Assembly (NCBI GenBank): GCA_014885115.2
Contig: WKLE02002391.1
Location: forward strand, 9,381-26,593
Origin: Asterionellopsis glacialis
Lineage: Eukaryota > Bacillariophyta > Plagiogrammaphyceae > Rhaphoneidales > Asterionellopsidaceae
Reading direction: 5' to 3'
DNA length: 17,213 nucleotides
In this document: positions 9,226 to 16,884 of the stretch, in pieces
Position numbering within the stretch: the stretch's first letter is position 1
Layout: the number at the start of each line of letters is the position of its first letter
Notes under the pieces: model-generated
The model's database searches: none
What the model saw: only the letters and a program-made list of their open reading frames with translations
Told to the model about the DNA's origin: nothing
Program-made: the position numbers and the translations under genes

Positions 9226-9482
9226 CTAACTCGCAGAAACATTGTCTACTTTTGGAAGTGTGATGTCGAACTTGTACTGGCACTTGGTATTATCAATCTC
9301 ACCTGTCAAGGTAGAGTTTTGGCACCGCAGTAACTTGAGCCTTTGGCAATCTGCAGATAACTACCACAGGCTCGTGGAACAAACTCTTCTAACAGTATTT
9401 TGAAATCATCAATCTTACAATCTCCAATATCATCACATTTTGGTACAAAAGTTGATGCAAGTATAAACGGATATTTTTTCAT
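9226..9482 (-). pseudogene. Small Cys-containing reading frame, apparently frameshifted
   Basis: On the minus strand an ATG at 9482 opens a 58-residue frame ending at 9306 (starts MKKYPFILASTF, contains KCDDIGDCKIDDF and EEFVPRACGSYLQ). Composition looks coding, with four cysteines. The coding character then continues in another frame from about 9324 to a TAG at 9226-9228 (NSTLTGEIDNTKCQYKF..LPKVDN). The switch falls at a run of four A; one base missing from that run would explain it. So this may be a broken gene, a sequencing error, or two exons read wrongly. No family recognised. It lies 41 bp downstream of the elongase stop on the same strand, so it could be part of that gene's 3' region. 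Confidence 0.35.
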
Positions 9483-9523
9483 AAAATTATGTCATGAAGC
9501 TATCTAATTTATGAAAAATCAAA

Positions 9524-10473
9524 TCACTTCTTTTTGTACTTTTTCTTTGCAAATGCCGAGAACAATGCTATCAAACCAAATCCATATACATTCAAAAATT
9601 GACAGCTGAACCGTGAAGCCGCAGTATCGCAACTATCTCCCATGACCAGTACACCCTGCGAGATTCCAATCCCCAACAGAAATTGACCTATCTGGGCTTT
9701 TGTCAAATATTTAGCAGACTTGATCTCAAGCTTTGGGTACAAAGTCTTAACAAAGAAATATGTATACATGATTGTATGGATGACAGAGTTCAGCATGACG
9801 CCAACAGTATACCATGCTGAATGGCTGACCGACGCTGCCCAAAAAGCCAAGCAGACCCCAGCATGGTGGTAAACCTGGAGAAAACTTGGGTCTTTTCCTT
9901 TGAAAATCAGAATGTAAGTATCAACAAACTCGTAGTATTTCGAAATATAGAATGCAATATTCCAAGCTCCAGCACCGGTAGCCCAAAAGGATCCATCTTG
10001 ATCACAGTAAGTGGGAAAGACTCCTTTTTCAGAAAGGTCTACAATTATCCGACGTTTCGACAGTGAAAAAAACAGACAAAATATTAGTGAGTGTCGAATA
10101 ATGCCTGACAAGAAATGCTAGCTAGAAGAAAAGTATCATAGAAAAACTTACTCAAGAAATACATTGGCCACAAATTTAGGGCGACAACAAGCGAAAATAT
10201 GGCAAGAGCCAGATTGTGCAACGCCACAGCTCTTCGAAAGAATATAGATTTTCCTGTTATACCCAAATGCTTAGTCACAGCCTTTAAGATGGGAATCGAG
10301 ATAATGTAGATAAAAACCATAAGCATAACGAATTCCGGGCGAGCAAAGAAAGATAATACTTTATCAGACGTGACACGTTCGTAAGGAAACGTTATGAAAA
10401 GATCCTTAACCGAAACAGAAAGTGGTGCCCCATCATTTGAAAGCACGATGGACGAAGGGCGCCAAAGTTTCAT
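9524..10473 (-). CDS. ELO-family fatty acid elongase, PUFA type, two exons
   Basis: Exon 1 is 10473-10152 and exon 2 is 10038-9524; the 113-bp intron (GTAAGT...TTGTAG, phase 1) leaves a 278-residue protein. ELO proteins are the 3-ketoacyl-CoA synthases of microsomal elongation, adding two carbons from malonyl-CoA. Signatures: KYYEFVDT (141-148, the KxxExxDT motif), QVYHH (162-166, the catalytic histidine box), and NSVIHTIMYTYFF near 190. Gln instead of His at the start of the box is typical of elongases acting on polyunsaturated substrates in algae and fungi. About seven membrane helices are predictable. The tail KKKYKKK has Lys at -3 and -5, an ER-retrieval signal. It probably acts in EPA/DHA synthesis; whether on C18 or C20 substrates cannot be decided. 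Unspliced, the first exon would hit a stop shortly after the donor. Confidence 0.93.
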
Positions 10474-11404
10474 GCTTTGATTGGATAGCTTTCAACGTAG
10501 AGAAAAAGAAACGGTTCGATTCACCCAACGCTGCCTTATGGATGTGTTCACCACATGTTGCCAGTTCGCTGGTCTCTAGGTTCCGTAACTACGTAAGACT
10601 TGTAGCTTGTCTCTCACTGCCGCGACTTGATTCCTGTGTATTACTTCTAGAAAGAGGACCAGTCCAACGCTTCTGCGATACCTATAAAAAATGCAGAAGA
10701 TCTTTGACCGCTCACTTACGGACACATTTTTGTGAGTTGACGGCAAGATTCTTCAAAGGGGCACTTACCAGGTACTAGAGTAGAGGATTAGAGATAGACT
10801 ATTCCTCTCTATTATTGATACGTAGGTCTAACGGATACTCGGACCTTCAACTTTACGGAGAGTACCTGTACCAGGGTACCTGTACCTGTACCAGGTACCT
10901 GGTAGTGCTCTACAGGTAGAGAGTCCTCTAGAGTACCTGGTAGGACAGTATGTGCGCCATCTCTTACCTGGTACCAGAGGTATTATAGGACCTTACAGGT
11001 ACCTGGTAGGCGGTCCTACCTTACCCGGGTATTAATACCTGTACCTGGTACAGGTACCGGTAGAGGTCCTACCTGGTAACAGGTACCCTGTTAGGATCTA
11101 CGTACATAATATGATAGGACCTCCAAGAAGCTACCTGGCAGAGGTTACCAGGTACTCATCGTAGGACGCTACAGGTATTAAATATCGTACGATAATACCG
11201 GTAATAATTATTGATTGTCAAAACTTGAGAGAAGGTCGAGATCCACATGATCCATGTGGAGGGATTTCGATTTGAGATTGTGACGGGGGGTCATTGAGAT
11301 TGCGTTTCTCTTCCACTTGAGGACCAAAGGACCCACTCTAGAGGCTCTAAAGAAATTTGTGTTATTAATAACGGTTCGTCTACAATTGGCACTAGAACAA
11401 CACG
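10474..11404. promoter_or_regulatory. Divergent spacer, elongase / J-protein
   Basis: Both flanking genes are transcribed outwards, so both promoters should lie in these 0.93 kb. The part next to the elongase (10474-10760) and the part next to the J-protein gene (11210-11404) have ordinary composition. The middle is filled with the TACC-n-GGTA repeats listed separately. A plus-strand open frame at 10422-10778 overlaps the elongase start antisense and has no coding character. Confidence 0.5.
10767..11203. repeat. Cluster A of TACCTGGTA/TACCAGGTA repeats (9 copies)
   Basis: Exact 9-mers, both orientations, start at 10767, 10889, 10896, 10934, 10965, 11000, 11042, 11070 and 11146. Two overlap to give the perfect 16-bp palindrome TACCAGGTACCTGGTA (10889-10904). 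The eight-base palindrome TACCGGTA occurs at 11055 and 11196. GGTCCTAC words sit between them. No open frame crosses the cluster with coding character. Confidence 0.9.
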
Positions 11405-12031
11405 ATGACAACTGGTCGACGCACCATTCTATGGAGAAGTGTCCTCTCACTTCTTTTCATAATATGGATGTGTCTCGTGAGTCCATGTTTATCTATAACT
11501 CGAAATGAGGCACTCAGAGAGCTTCGTCTAAAAAGTGGATTTACAGATAAAGAGCTAAAAAGTGCATATCGAAAGCGCAGTTTAGAAACTCATCCAGATA
11601 AAGGGGGGTCGAACGAGGAATTTGTAAAAGTTGCTGAAGCCTATGAGGTACTCACAAGTGGAGGCAGTGGTCATAAGTTCAGTTCCAGAACAGACGACGG
11701 GGGTCCGCATAAGAGTGACGATGAACGAATGAGAGAAGCTGAGGATATGTTTTTCCAAATGTTTGAAGACTTTTTTGAGCATCAAGCGTCGGATGCTCTC
11801 ATTGATAAACTGTTTGGAGATCCAACGCAGTTATCCTGGGGCAAGAGGCTTGTGAAATCGACATTCAAGTGGATTGCTAAGGTGGCAGTGAATAAGCTCG
11901 GCGATCTGCTGGAAAACGATTCAGTGACGATAAATGTGGACGGGCAAACAATGAGCGGCGCGGACTTCAAAGCCTGGCGTGAAGAGATGCGAACGAGAAA
12001 GAAAGAAACGGCGAGAACTTCTGACCTCTAG
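11405..12031 (+). CDS. Secretory-pathway J-domain (DnaJ-like) protein
   Basis: 208 residues, one exon. Residues 1-30 are basic then hydrophobic (WRSVLSLLFIIWMCLVSPCLS), a signal peptide or signal anchor. The J domain follows at about 34-85 with the obligatory HPD at 63-65 and the usual helix III/IV pattern (EEFVKVAEAYEVL). J domains stimulate the ATPase of an Hsp70 partner. With this N-terminus the domain would face the ER lumen (BiP partner) or another secretory-route compartment such as the plastid envelope space. There is no Gly/Phe, zinc-finger or client-binding region of type I/II DnaJ, so this is a type III (DNAJC) protein. The C-terminal half has acidic aromatic DMFFQMFEDFFEH and a helix-rich tail ending in basic residues, with no recognised domain. 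Confidence 0.88.
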   Translation: MTTGRRTILWRSVLSLLFIIWMCLVSPCLSITRNEALRELRLKSGFTDKELKSAYRKRSLETHPDKGGSNEEFVKVAEAYEVLTSGGSGHKFSSRTDDGGPHKSDDERMREAEDMFFQMFEDFFEHQASDALIDKLFGDPTQLSWGKRLVKSTFKWIAKVAVNKLGDLLENDSVTINVDGQTMSGADFKAWREEMRTRKKETARTSDL

Positions 12032-12468
12032 CTAGTAGCAAGCGATATTATAAGAGGCTCAATTTTTGGTAATTTTTTATGTCAGTCTAGAGTTAGAACT
12101 ATAAAAATACATGGTCTCGCTTTCTTTTGATAGGAAGCGATTTGAACCCTTTAGCCCAAATTCCAGAAGCCGCAAAATATAATAAATTGTACGTTCAAGA
12201 TGCAAGTCAATACGCAAAGAATAATTGAGCTAGCATTCGACTAATTTCTCGTTTTACTACGTTGATGGATACCATCACCTGACGACCGTGGCTATGATTC
12301 TAGAACCTCTGTCAACGAACCTTTTACGATTATTTTTGGTGCATAAAGAAGTGTTCAGGATTATCATAGCAAGCGACTCGCAAACTTAAAGCACATTACG
12401 GATAAAGAAGTCCGTTGTGAAATGCTATATCAGTATTCAAAGCTTCCTAACGAGCCAGAAGTATGGAT
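12032..12468. other. Convergent spacer with coding-like relic
   Basis: 437 bp between the ends of two convergent genes. Polyadenylation regions of both are expected. Unusually for a 3' spacer, much of it shows coding-like composition in shifting plus-strand frames (see the pseudogene entry). Confidence 0.4.
12097..12225 (+). pseudogene. Coding-like fragment, possible gene relic
   Basis: An open stretch without a usable ATG reads RFLLIGSDLNPLAQIPEAAK then YNKLYVQDASQYAKNN and a stop at 12223-12225. Downstream, other frames continue to look protein-like (VDGYHHLTTVA; DSRTSVNEPFTIIFGA; HITDKEVRCEMLYQYSK) up to about 12470. The first part loosely recalls electron-transfer flavoprotein alpha (LVAGS..A.......KVLVADD.), but that is a by-eye impression and not firm. 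A missed exon of the J-protein gene is another option, as TTTTGATAG just before the stretch resembles an acceptor. Confidence 0.25.
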
Positions 12469-13287
12469 CTAACGATGAAGGGTGCATGCCTCAAAAACAT
12501 CGTGAAAGCCTTCGTAGAATAGCCAGAGGACGCTCAGCGGATAAAGTGTAGCTAGTAGCCTGGCACCAACAACGCGAATGGTGTAACGGATATCCACAGA
12601 TACCGCTGACGATATGCCTGTGTTTTCGTATTTGATTTTTTCAGTTGTAGCTTGCTCGCTATCTTCACTATTTAGTAGGTCGACTTCTCTTTCCATTTCT
12701 GCACAAAATACCCTGCAATTATTTCTGTAAAGATTCATGTCACAATCGTATGAACGAGCAATTTTCAATAACTTTTCCAACTTTGGGCTTTGTACACTTT
12801 CTTCCTTACCATCAAGAAAACGTACGCGAACCTCGCCTCTGATGCTTCCACCGAGAAAAACACTCCATTTTACTCCTTCATCGAACCATACAGGGTGAAA
12901 TTCACCACCTTCTGTCATGAAATCCATAAGAATACGTTTTTCCGGGGAGGCAGACGATCTAACGATGATTGCCTGGTGAGTGTCCCGAAGGAGCCAACCA
13001 ACTGGCCCCTTGGGCGGAGGAGTTGGAAATGGATAGAAGCCAAGCACTCGACAAGTAAGAAGTTCCTGTTGATTCATTTCACCAGTAGTATCTGACACCG
13101 CGTCGTGTTTTCTGGTCGTTTGCGTTCGTGAGTTCAAACAAGGAGGTGATGAATTTGCTCTGTTGGTGGTTTGAGATACCATTTTTTTTCCTTGTGAACA
13201 ACAAGTGTGATGAACGAATCCTGCCGAAAAATTTGCTAGATGGGATAGTATTGCAAATAGAGCTGTAGTAAGAATAAACGATTTCAT
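12469..13287 (-). CDS. Plastid- or secretory-targeted protein with papain-like H...NNC signature
   Basis: 272 residues from the ATG at 13287; the frame is open further upstream but offers no other ATG. Residues 1-23 form a signal peptide (MKSFILTTALFAILSHLANF) followed by SAGFV, resembling the ASAFAP-type cleavage motif with Phe at +1 used by diatom plastid proteins. Residues 30-65 are Ser/Thr/Lys-rich and acid-poor, like a transit peptide. The conserved part (about 78-205) has GPVGWLLRDTHQAIIVR (His-104), MDFMTEGG, and YRNNCRVFCAEMEREVDLLN (Cys-191). A His followed at distance by Asn-Asn-Cys is the arrangement of LRAT/NlpC-P60/PPPDE-like papain-fold families, and similar NNCR.FCA.ME proteins occur in plants. 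A membrane helix lies near 238-260. Thiol hydrolase or acyltransferase activity is inferred, not shown. Confidence 0.75.
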   Translation of the reverse strand: MKSFILTTALFAILSHLANFSAGFVHHTCCSQGKKMVSQTTNRANSSPPCLNSRTQTTRKHDAVSDTTGEMNQQELLTCRVLGFYPFPTPPPKGPVGWLLRDTHQAIIVRSSASPEKRILMDFMTEGGEFHPVWFDEGVKWSVFLGGSIRGEVRVRFLDGKEESVQSPKLEKLLKIARSYDCDMNLYRNNCRVFCAEMEREVDLLNSEDSEQATTEKIKYENTGISSAVSVDIRYTIRVVGARLLATLYPLSVLWLFYEGFHDVFEACTLHR

Positions 13288-13532
13288 AGCTTTGTCGGAG
13301 TCAGTAATTGTAAGCAGGAACAGGAGGCACTCATACAGCTGTATCTTTTCAACGTCCTGCCTTGTCACGTTTTGCGGGTCCAAGTCATCGCCGATTGTCT
13401 CACCAGGTACGTTTATCGGAGGGCGGTTGAGAGGGAGTATGGTTGCTAAATTTCCAATATTTAGGACTGGGCAAGGTCAGAGCGAGTAGGACTAGAGAGT
13501 AACGCCGCCTATTAGTCCTATTTACTTGTGAG

Positions 13533-13549
13533 TCTCTCTCTCTCTCTCT
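13533..13549. repeat. TC dinucleotide microsatellite
   Basis: Seventeen bases of uninterrupted TC repeat, followed by TAGGTCTCTACC. Simple-sequence repeat; polymorphism likely. Confidence 0.85.
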
Positions 13550-13765
13550 AGGTCTCTACCTGTAGTCCTTCAATAACAGGTGCCTGGTTGTCTTCTTCTG
13601 GAGAATCCTTGGGGCCTAATCAGGAACCATGTAGAATATGTACAGGTACTGAGTAATACGGAACTCTAGACTAGGTCCTAAGTTTTATGAGATAAGATAA
13701 GACATGATATTTGATAATAATTACAACCTTTAATAAGTACTACAGACAGTGTACCTTGTTGTTAC

Positions 13766-13900
13766 TACCTGGTAGGTCCTTAGATAGTCGGTGGCGTACC
13801 TGTACCAGGTACCAGGTACCTCTAGAGGTCCTACCAGGTACAGTTAGGGCCCTAGTAGGTACCTGGTAGAGGTAGGACCTACTGTACCTGGTACCAGGTA
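13766..13900. repeat. Cluster B of TACCTGGTA/TACCAGGTA repeats (7 copies)
   Basis: Exact 9-mers at 13766, 13803, 13810, 13832, 13860, 13885 and 13892. The last two overlap in the opposite arrangement from cluster A, giving the palindrome TACCTGGTACCAGGTA (13885-13900). The centre has CTCTAGAG and GGTCCTAC, also seen in cluster A. Confidence 0.9.
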
Positions 13901-14524
13901 GTCCTAGGCCGCTGTCTCCGGTATGGCCTATAGTCGTAAGGAACTATGTATCTTCGTATTTCTGCTGGGAATGTTTTCTATGATGTGCGAGAAAAAAAAT
14001 AACAGATATTGTATTATTATGGGGAGTACCTGGAATATAGAGTAAGATGTCATAGCTAGACTTCCTCGGTTGCATCTACAACAAATAGTACCAAATATGA
14101 CGTACCCAAGACATATATGTACCAGAAAATAATCTGTATTGTTTACTAGGAAAATGTTACTACTGGTACGATTTCTTTTCTATCTCTCATTTATATAGTT
14201 AACATAGTTTCTAGATTGTCCCAGATGGTTGTTTTTGCTTTTAACCAACACAAATCTTAATAAACGTCATTGTACATATTTACCTGGCACAGATAGATAA
14301 GACCACAAGGTGGTAGTCTTATTGAAATGTTTCAAGTTAGGACCATCTATAGATATATCGTAGAAGTTAATCCAGCTGTCAGGAATAAAAAATAAATAGA
14401 GCTACTGGTTCAGTAAGAATACACTTCCCGTAAATTAAAAATGGTTGTACTATTTTTAAAAAAAAAGAACTACCGGCTACCAGCAGTCGAAAACCTTTAG
14501 GGACCTACAATACTCTCTGTACTG

Positions 14525-14577
14525 TACCTGGTACGGGTAGCGCTAACTTACCTGGTAGTTCCTACCTGTACCTGGTA
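14525..14577. repeat. Cluster C of TACCTGGTA repeats (3 copies)
   Basis: Exact 9-mers at 14525, 14549 and 14569, all in the same orientation, with TACCTGTACC extensions. Confidence 0.88.
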
Positions 14578-14598
14578 CCTGTACCTTGCTACTGTCTT

Positions 14599-14769
14599 TT
14601 AATAATTTAACACGAAGTCTTGCATGAAAGCCGATGATTTCACATTGTTTTTTAAGGTTAAAGTTTTCTCCTGAATGACCCGCATATCTGGAGGCATTCC
14701 TCTAGCCTCCCCATTATTATCCTTGCCGCCGCGCTGAAGAAAAGTAGCTGTACAGTATGCATACCCAAC
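14599..14769 (-). other. Coding-like 56-codon fragment, possible exon or relic
   Basis: Minus-strand frame open from 14769 to a TAA at 14599-14601 with no start at its head. The segment RGGKDNNGEARGMPPDMRV followed by QEKTLTLKNNVKSSAFMQDF has codon and residue composition unlike the surrounding DNA. A TTTTCTTCAG acceptor-like site ends at 14734, so it might be a 3'-terminal exon. No upstream exon was found and no family recognised. It sits between repeat clusters C and D, so it could also be a piece of a degraded element. Confidence 0.22.
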
Positions 14770-14778
14770 TTACTACCT

Positions 14779-14996
14779 TACCTGGTACGGTTTGACCTGC
14801 CGTATGTATTGGTACCAGTAAGGTAGTCCTAAGGTCCTAAAAGGTAGGGGTAGTACGTACCGGTACCTGGTACGAGGTACAGTACCTGTATAATACCTGT
14901 CAGATACATCCAGCAAGTGTAACGGAGTGTCACATTGCTGACCAGGCGTTACCTGGTACGAGTCCACAAACCTAGCTGATACGCAACTACCTGGTA
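14779..14996. repeat. Cluster D of TACCTGGTA repeats (4 copies)
   Basis: Exact 9-mers at 14779, 14864, 14950 and 14988, all in the same orientation. TACCGGTA at 14858 overlaps the second copy as TACCGGTACCTGGTA. GGTCCTAA words lie between. Confidence 0.88.
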
Positions 14997-15374
14997 TGTC
15001 TTACAATTAGTACCTACCTATGTATGTTCTACCAAGGTTTAAATTATTATGCTTCATTACCGCGTAAACAGTTGAATACAATACTCATGATCCAGGCTGT
15101 ACTAAAGTTTTCAATTATGTCAAATGACCAGCAATTTTCGAGGCATTGCGGGATATTCCTGTAAAACTAGGGAATGTCTTTGATACACAATTTTTGTCCC
15201 AGATATAATTTTATTTTTCGAAATTCCAAAATATTATAATTGATGACAGTGACTCTGTTTCAACCAGGCATTGGTTCAACAAAAACTAGAGCATAAAGTG
15301 AAAAAATACTGTGATAAGTACAGTAAAGATACATCAAAATCGGTAGATCCTTTGTGTCATGGAACGGCTCTACC

Positions 15375-16406
15375 ATGGGATCAACAATAGGATCGGAAAT
15401 GAGCATCGAAGACCTCCCTACTGATGCAAAACGGGTGATCTGTTCCTTCTTAGGACCTGGCCACTACCGATACATAGCAGGAACATCGAAATCTTTCAGA
15501 AATGCATACAGAAGTGAATTTAGAAATAATGCTGAAATAACATCGTGGGAAAGCATTGTTCAATCTGTACCACGTTTGGAACTTTTTCTGCTGGAAGACG
15601 GTGGATCTTGGAGTGAAAAAGAAAAAAAGAAATACGTTAGCTGTATAGGAACTGCTGCAGCAGCTCACGGAAATCTTCAGGTTCTCAAGTGGGCACGAGA
15701 CAACAATTATAAGTGGGGAACTAAGACTTGTGCTGCTGCAGCTCGAGGTGGACATCTTGAAGTCTTGCAATGGGCTCGAAATAATGGTTGTGCGTGGGAT
15801 TCAATGACTTGTGTTTGTGCTTCTGCAGGTGGGCACTTGGATGTTTTAAAATGGGCGCATGCAAATGGATGCGACTGGAATTTTCAAACATGTGCTAGTG
15901 CTGCGATGCAAGGACACCTTCATATTTTGGACTGGATGCGAGGATCTTCGGACAAGTTTGACGGTTGGGTTGTTGCATACGCAGCCCTTGGAGGTCAACT
16001 AGATATTTTAAAGTGGGCATTTAGCAAGGGATGCGAATTCGATCATACTTTATGTGCCTTTGCTGCACGGAATGGTCATCTCCATATTATTCAATGGGCA
16101 CAAGAACAGGGATTGGAATGGAATTCGTCAACCTGCGCTTTTGCAGCACTCGGTGGTCATCTCGATGTGATAACTTGGGCTCGAGAGCACGGATGTTACT
16201 GGTGTAGCCGTACATGTGCAATGGCGGCTGGAAGTGGTCACTTTGAAATATTGAAATGGGCGAGAAAGAATAAATGCCCATGGGATGGCAATACGCGCTA
16301 TTGGGCTGAGAAGAAAGGCCACAGGGAGATCTTGGAGTGGGCTGTAAACCATGGATGTCCAGAGGACGTTGAAGAGATATTTGACTTCGATGAATTTTCC
16401 TTCTAA
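15375..16406 (+). CDS. F-box-like protein with nine ankyrin-type repeats
   Basis: 343 residues from ATG 15375 (context ACCATGG); the frame is open 21 bp further upstream but without an ATG. Residues about 9-45 (IEDLPTDAKRVICSFLG ... SKSFRNAY) resemble an F-box, which would bind Skp1 in an SCF ubiquitin ligase. From about residue 92 come nine tandem 27-residue units with the pattern TCAxAAxxGHLxVLKWARxNGCxW, for example CAAAARGGHLEVLQWARNNG and CAFAALGGHLDVITWAREHG. This is the stramenopile/giant-virus type of ankyrin repeat, where Trp follows the second helix. The fourth repeat is the most diverged (DWMRGSSDKF). The repeats would bind a protein target. Such genes form large families in diatoms, brown algae and oomycetes, so close paralogues are expected. 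The C-terminus is acidic (DVEEIFDFDEF). One exon; no sign of truncation. Confidence 0.87.
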   Translation: MGSTIGSEMSIEDLPTDAKRVICSFLGPGHYRYIAGTSKSFRNAYRSEFRNNAEITSWESIVQSVPRLELFLLEDGGSWSEKEKKKYVSCIGTAAAAHGNLQVLKWARDNNYKWGTKTCAAAARGGHLEVLQWARNNGCAWDSMTCVCASAGGHLDVLKWAHANGCDWNFQTCASAAMQGHLHILDWMRGSSDKFDGWVVAYAALGGQLDILKWAFSKGCEFDHTLCAFAARNGHLHIIQWAQEQGLEWNSSTCAFAALGGHLDVITWAREHGCYWCSRTCAMAAGSGHFEILKWARKNKCPWDGNTRYWAEKKGHREILEWAVNHGCPEDVEEIFDFDEFSF

Positions 16407-16478
16407 CTTCTACTGAAATAAGATCATAAATAGAGCACTGGGATATTATTGTAATTTGAAGTTCAGCTAAGATTAATA

Positions 16479-16841
16479 ATGAACAATACAAACTTCTCTT
16501 CTTTATGTAGATATTGGGCACTGATCAACGTGAAACAACCTCTGCTATTACGTAACGCCTATGTTTTGAGACCCCTTGATACAACAAATTCATTCATTCC
16601 GATAACCTTTCATAGTACATCAACTGCATCAAGATCTACTACACAACAAACTCGAAGTCTGCATAGATTCTCATTCATTTCAGAAGCGGCCAGAGAAGTC
16701 GATGAAACACTTTGCTCTATACCATCCTCTTTATCAGAATATCGCATCACACGCAGATCTCCCCGACACTCTTTTCTTGCATACTCTCCATGCAAGAGCA
16801 TACAATTTCAAACTTTCTTCAACACCGTATCAGTTCAATAA
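16479..16841 (+). CDS. Hypothetical protein with mitochondrial-like N-terminus, doubtful
   Basis: 120-residue frame with ATG at 16479, only 72 bp after the ankyrin gene. The first 75 residues have few acids and many Ser, Thr, Arg and His (FHSTSTASRSTTQQTR), like a mitochondrial presequence. After EAAREVDETLCSIPSSLSEY the composition becomes less protein-like, and an overlapping +1/+2 frame (16702-16884) continues to 16884. It may be a first exon, a frameshifted gene, or no gene. No family recognised. Confidence 0.25.
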   Translation: MNNTNFSSLCRYWALINVKQPLLLRNAYVLRPLDTTNSFIPITFHSTSTASRSTTQQTRSLHRFSFISEAAREVDETLCSIPSSLSEYRITRRSPRHSFLAYSPCKSIQFQTFFNTVSVQ

Positions 16842-16884
16842 ATTGCGGGGTAACCAGCAATATCCACCAATACCTCTGAATTGA

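Larger units (their letters stand above)
13288..15374. other. Gene-poor 2.1-kb spacer with repeat clusters
   Basis: Divergent spacer between two outward-facing genes. It includes a TC dinucleotide run at 13533-13549, three clusters of TACCTGGTA repeats, an ordinary AT-rich stretch (13920-14510), and a coding-like minus-strand fragment (14599-14769). The last 350 bp before 15375 have normal promoter-like AT-rich composition. No transposon ends, target-site duplications or LTRs were seen. Confidence 0.5.

Noticed and set aside
10422..10778. Plus-strand open frame of 118 codons
   Set aside because: Antisense to the start of the elongase, reads into the repeat cluster, and shows no domain or coding composition.
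12130..12160. tRNA B-box-like sequence on the minus strand (GGGTTCAAATCG)
   Set aside because: No pairing T-stem, no A-box at the right distance and no acceptor stem could be formed.
12469..13383. Longer start for the papain-like protein at 13383
   Set aside because: The codon there is TTG; the first ATG in frame is 13287, and it gives a clean signal peptide.
10767..14996. CRISPR array or satellite DNA
   Set aside because: The 9-mers occur in both orientations with irregular spacing and no constant spacer length; the host is a eukaryote.
13384..15353. Intact transposon or LTR element
   Set aside because: No transposase or reverse transcriptase frame, no long terminal or inverted repeats and no target-site duplication were seen.
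15354..15374. Upstream start for the F-box/ankyrin gene at 15354
   Set aside because: The codon there is GTG, not used as a normal start in nuclear genes; ATG 15375 has a good context.
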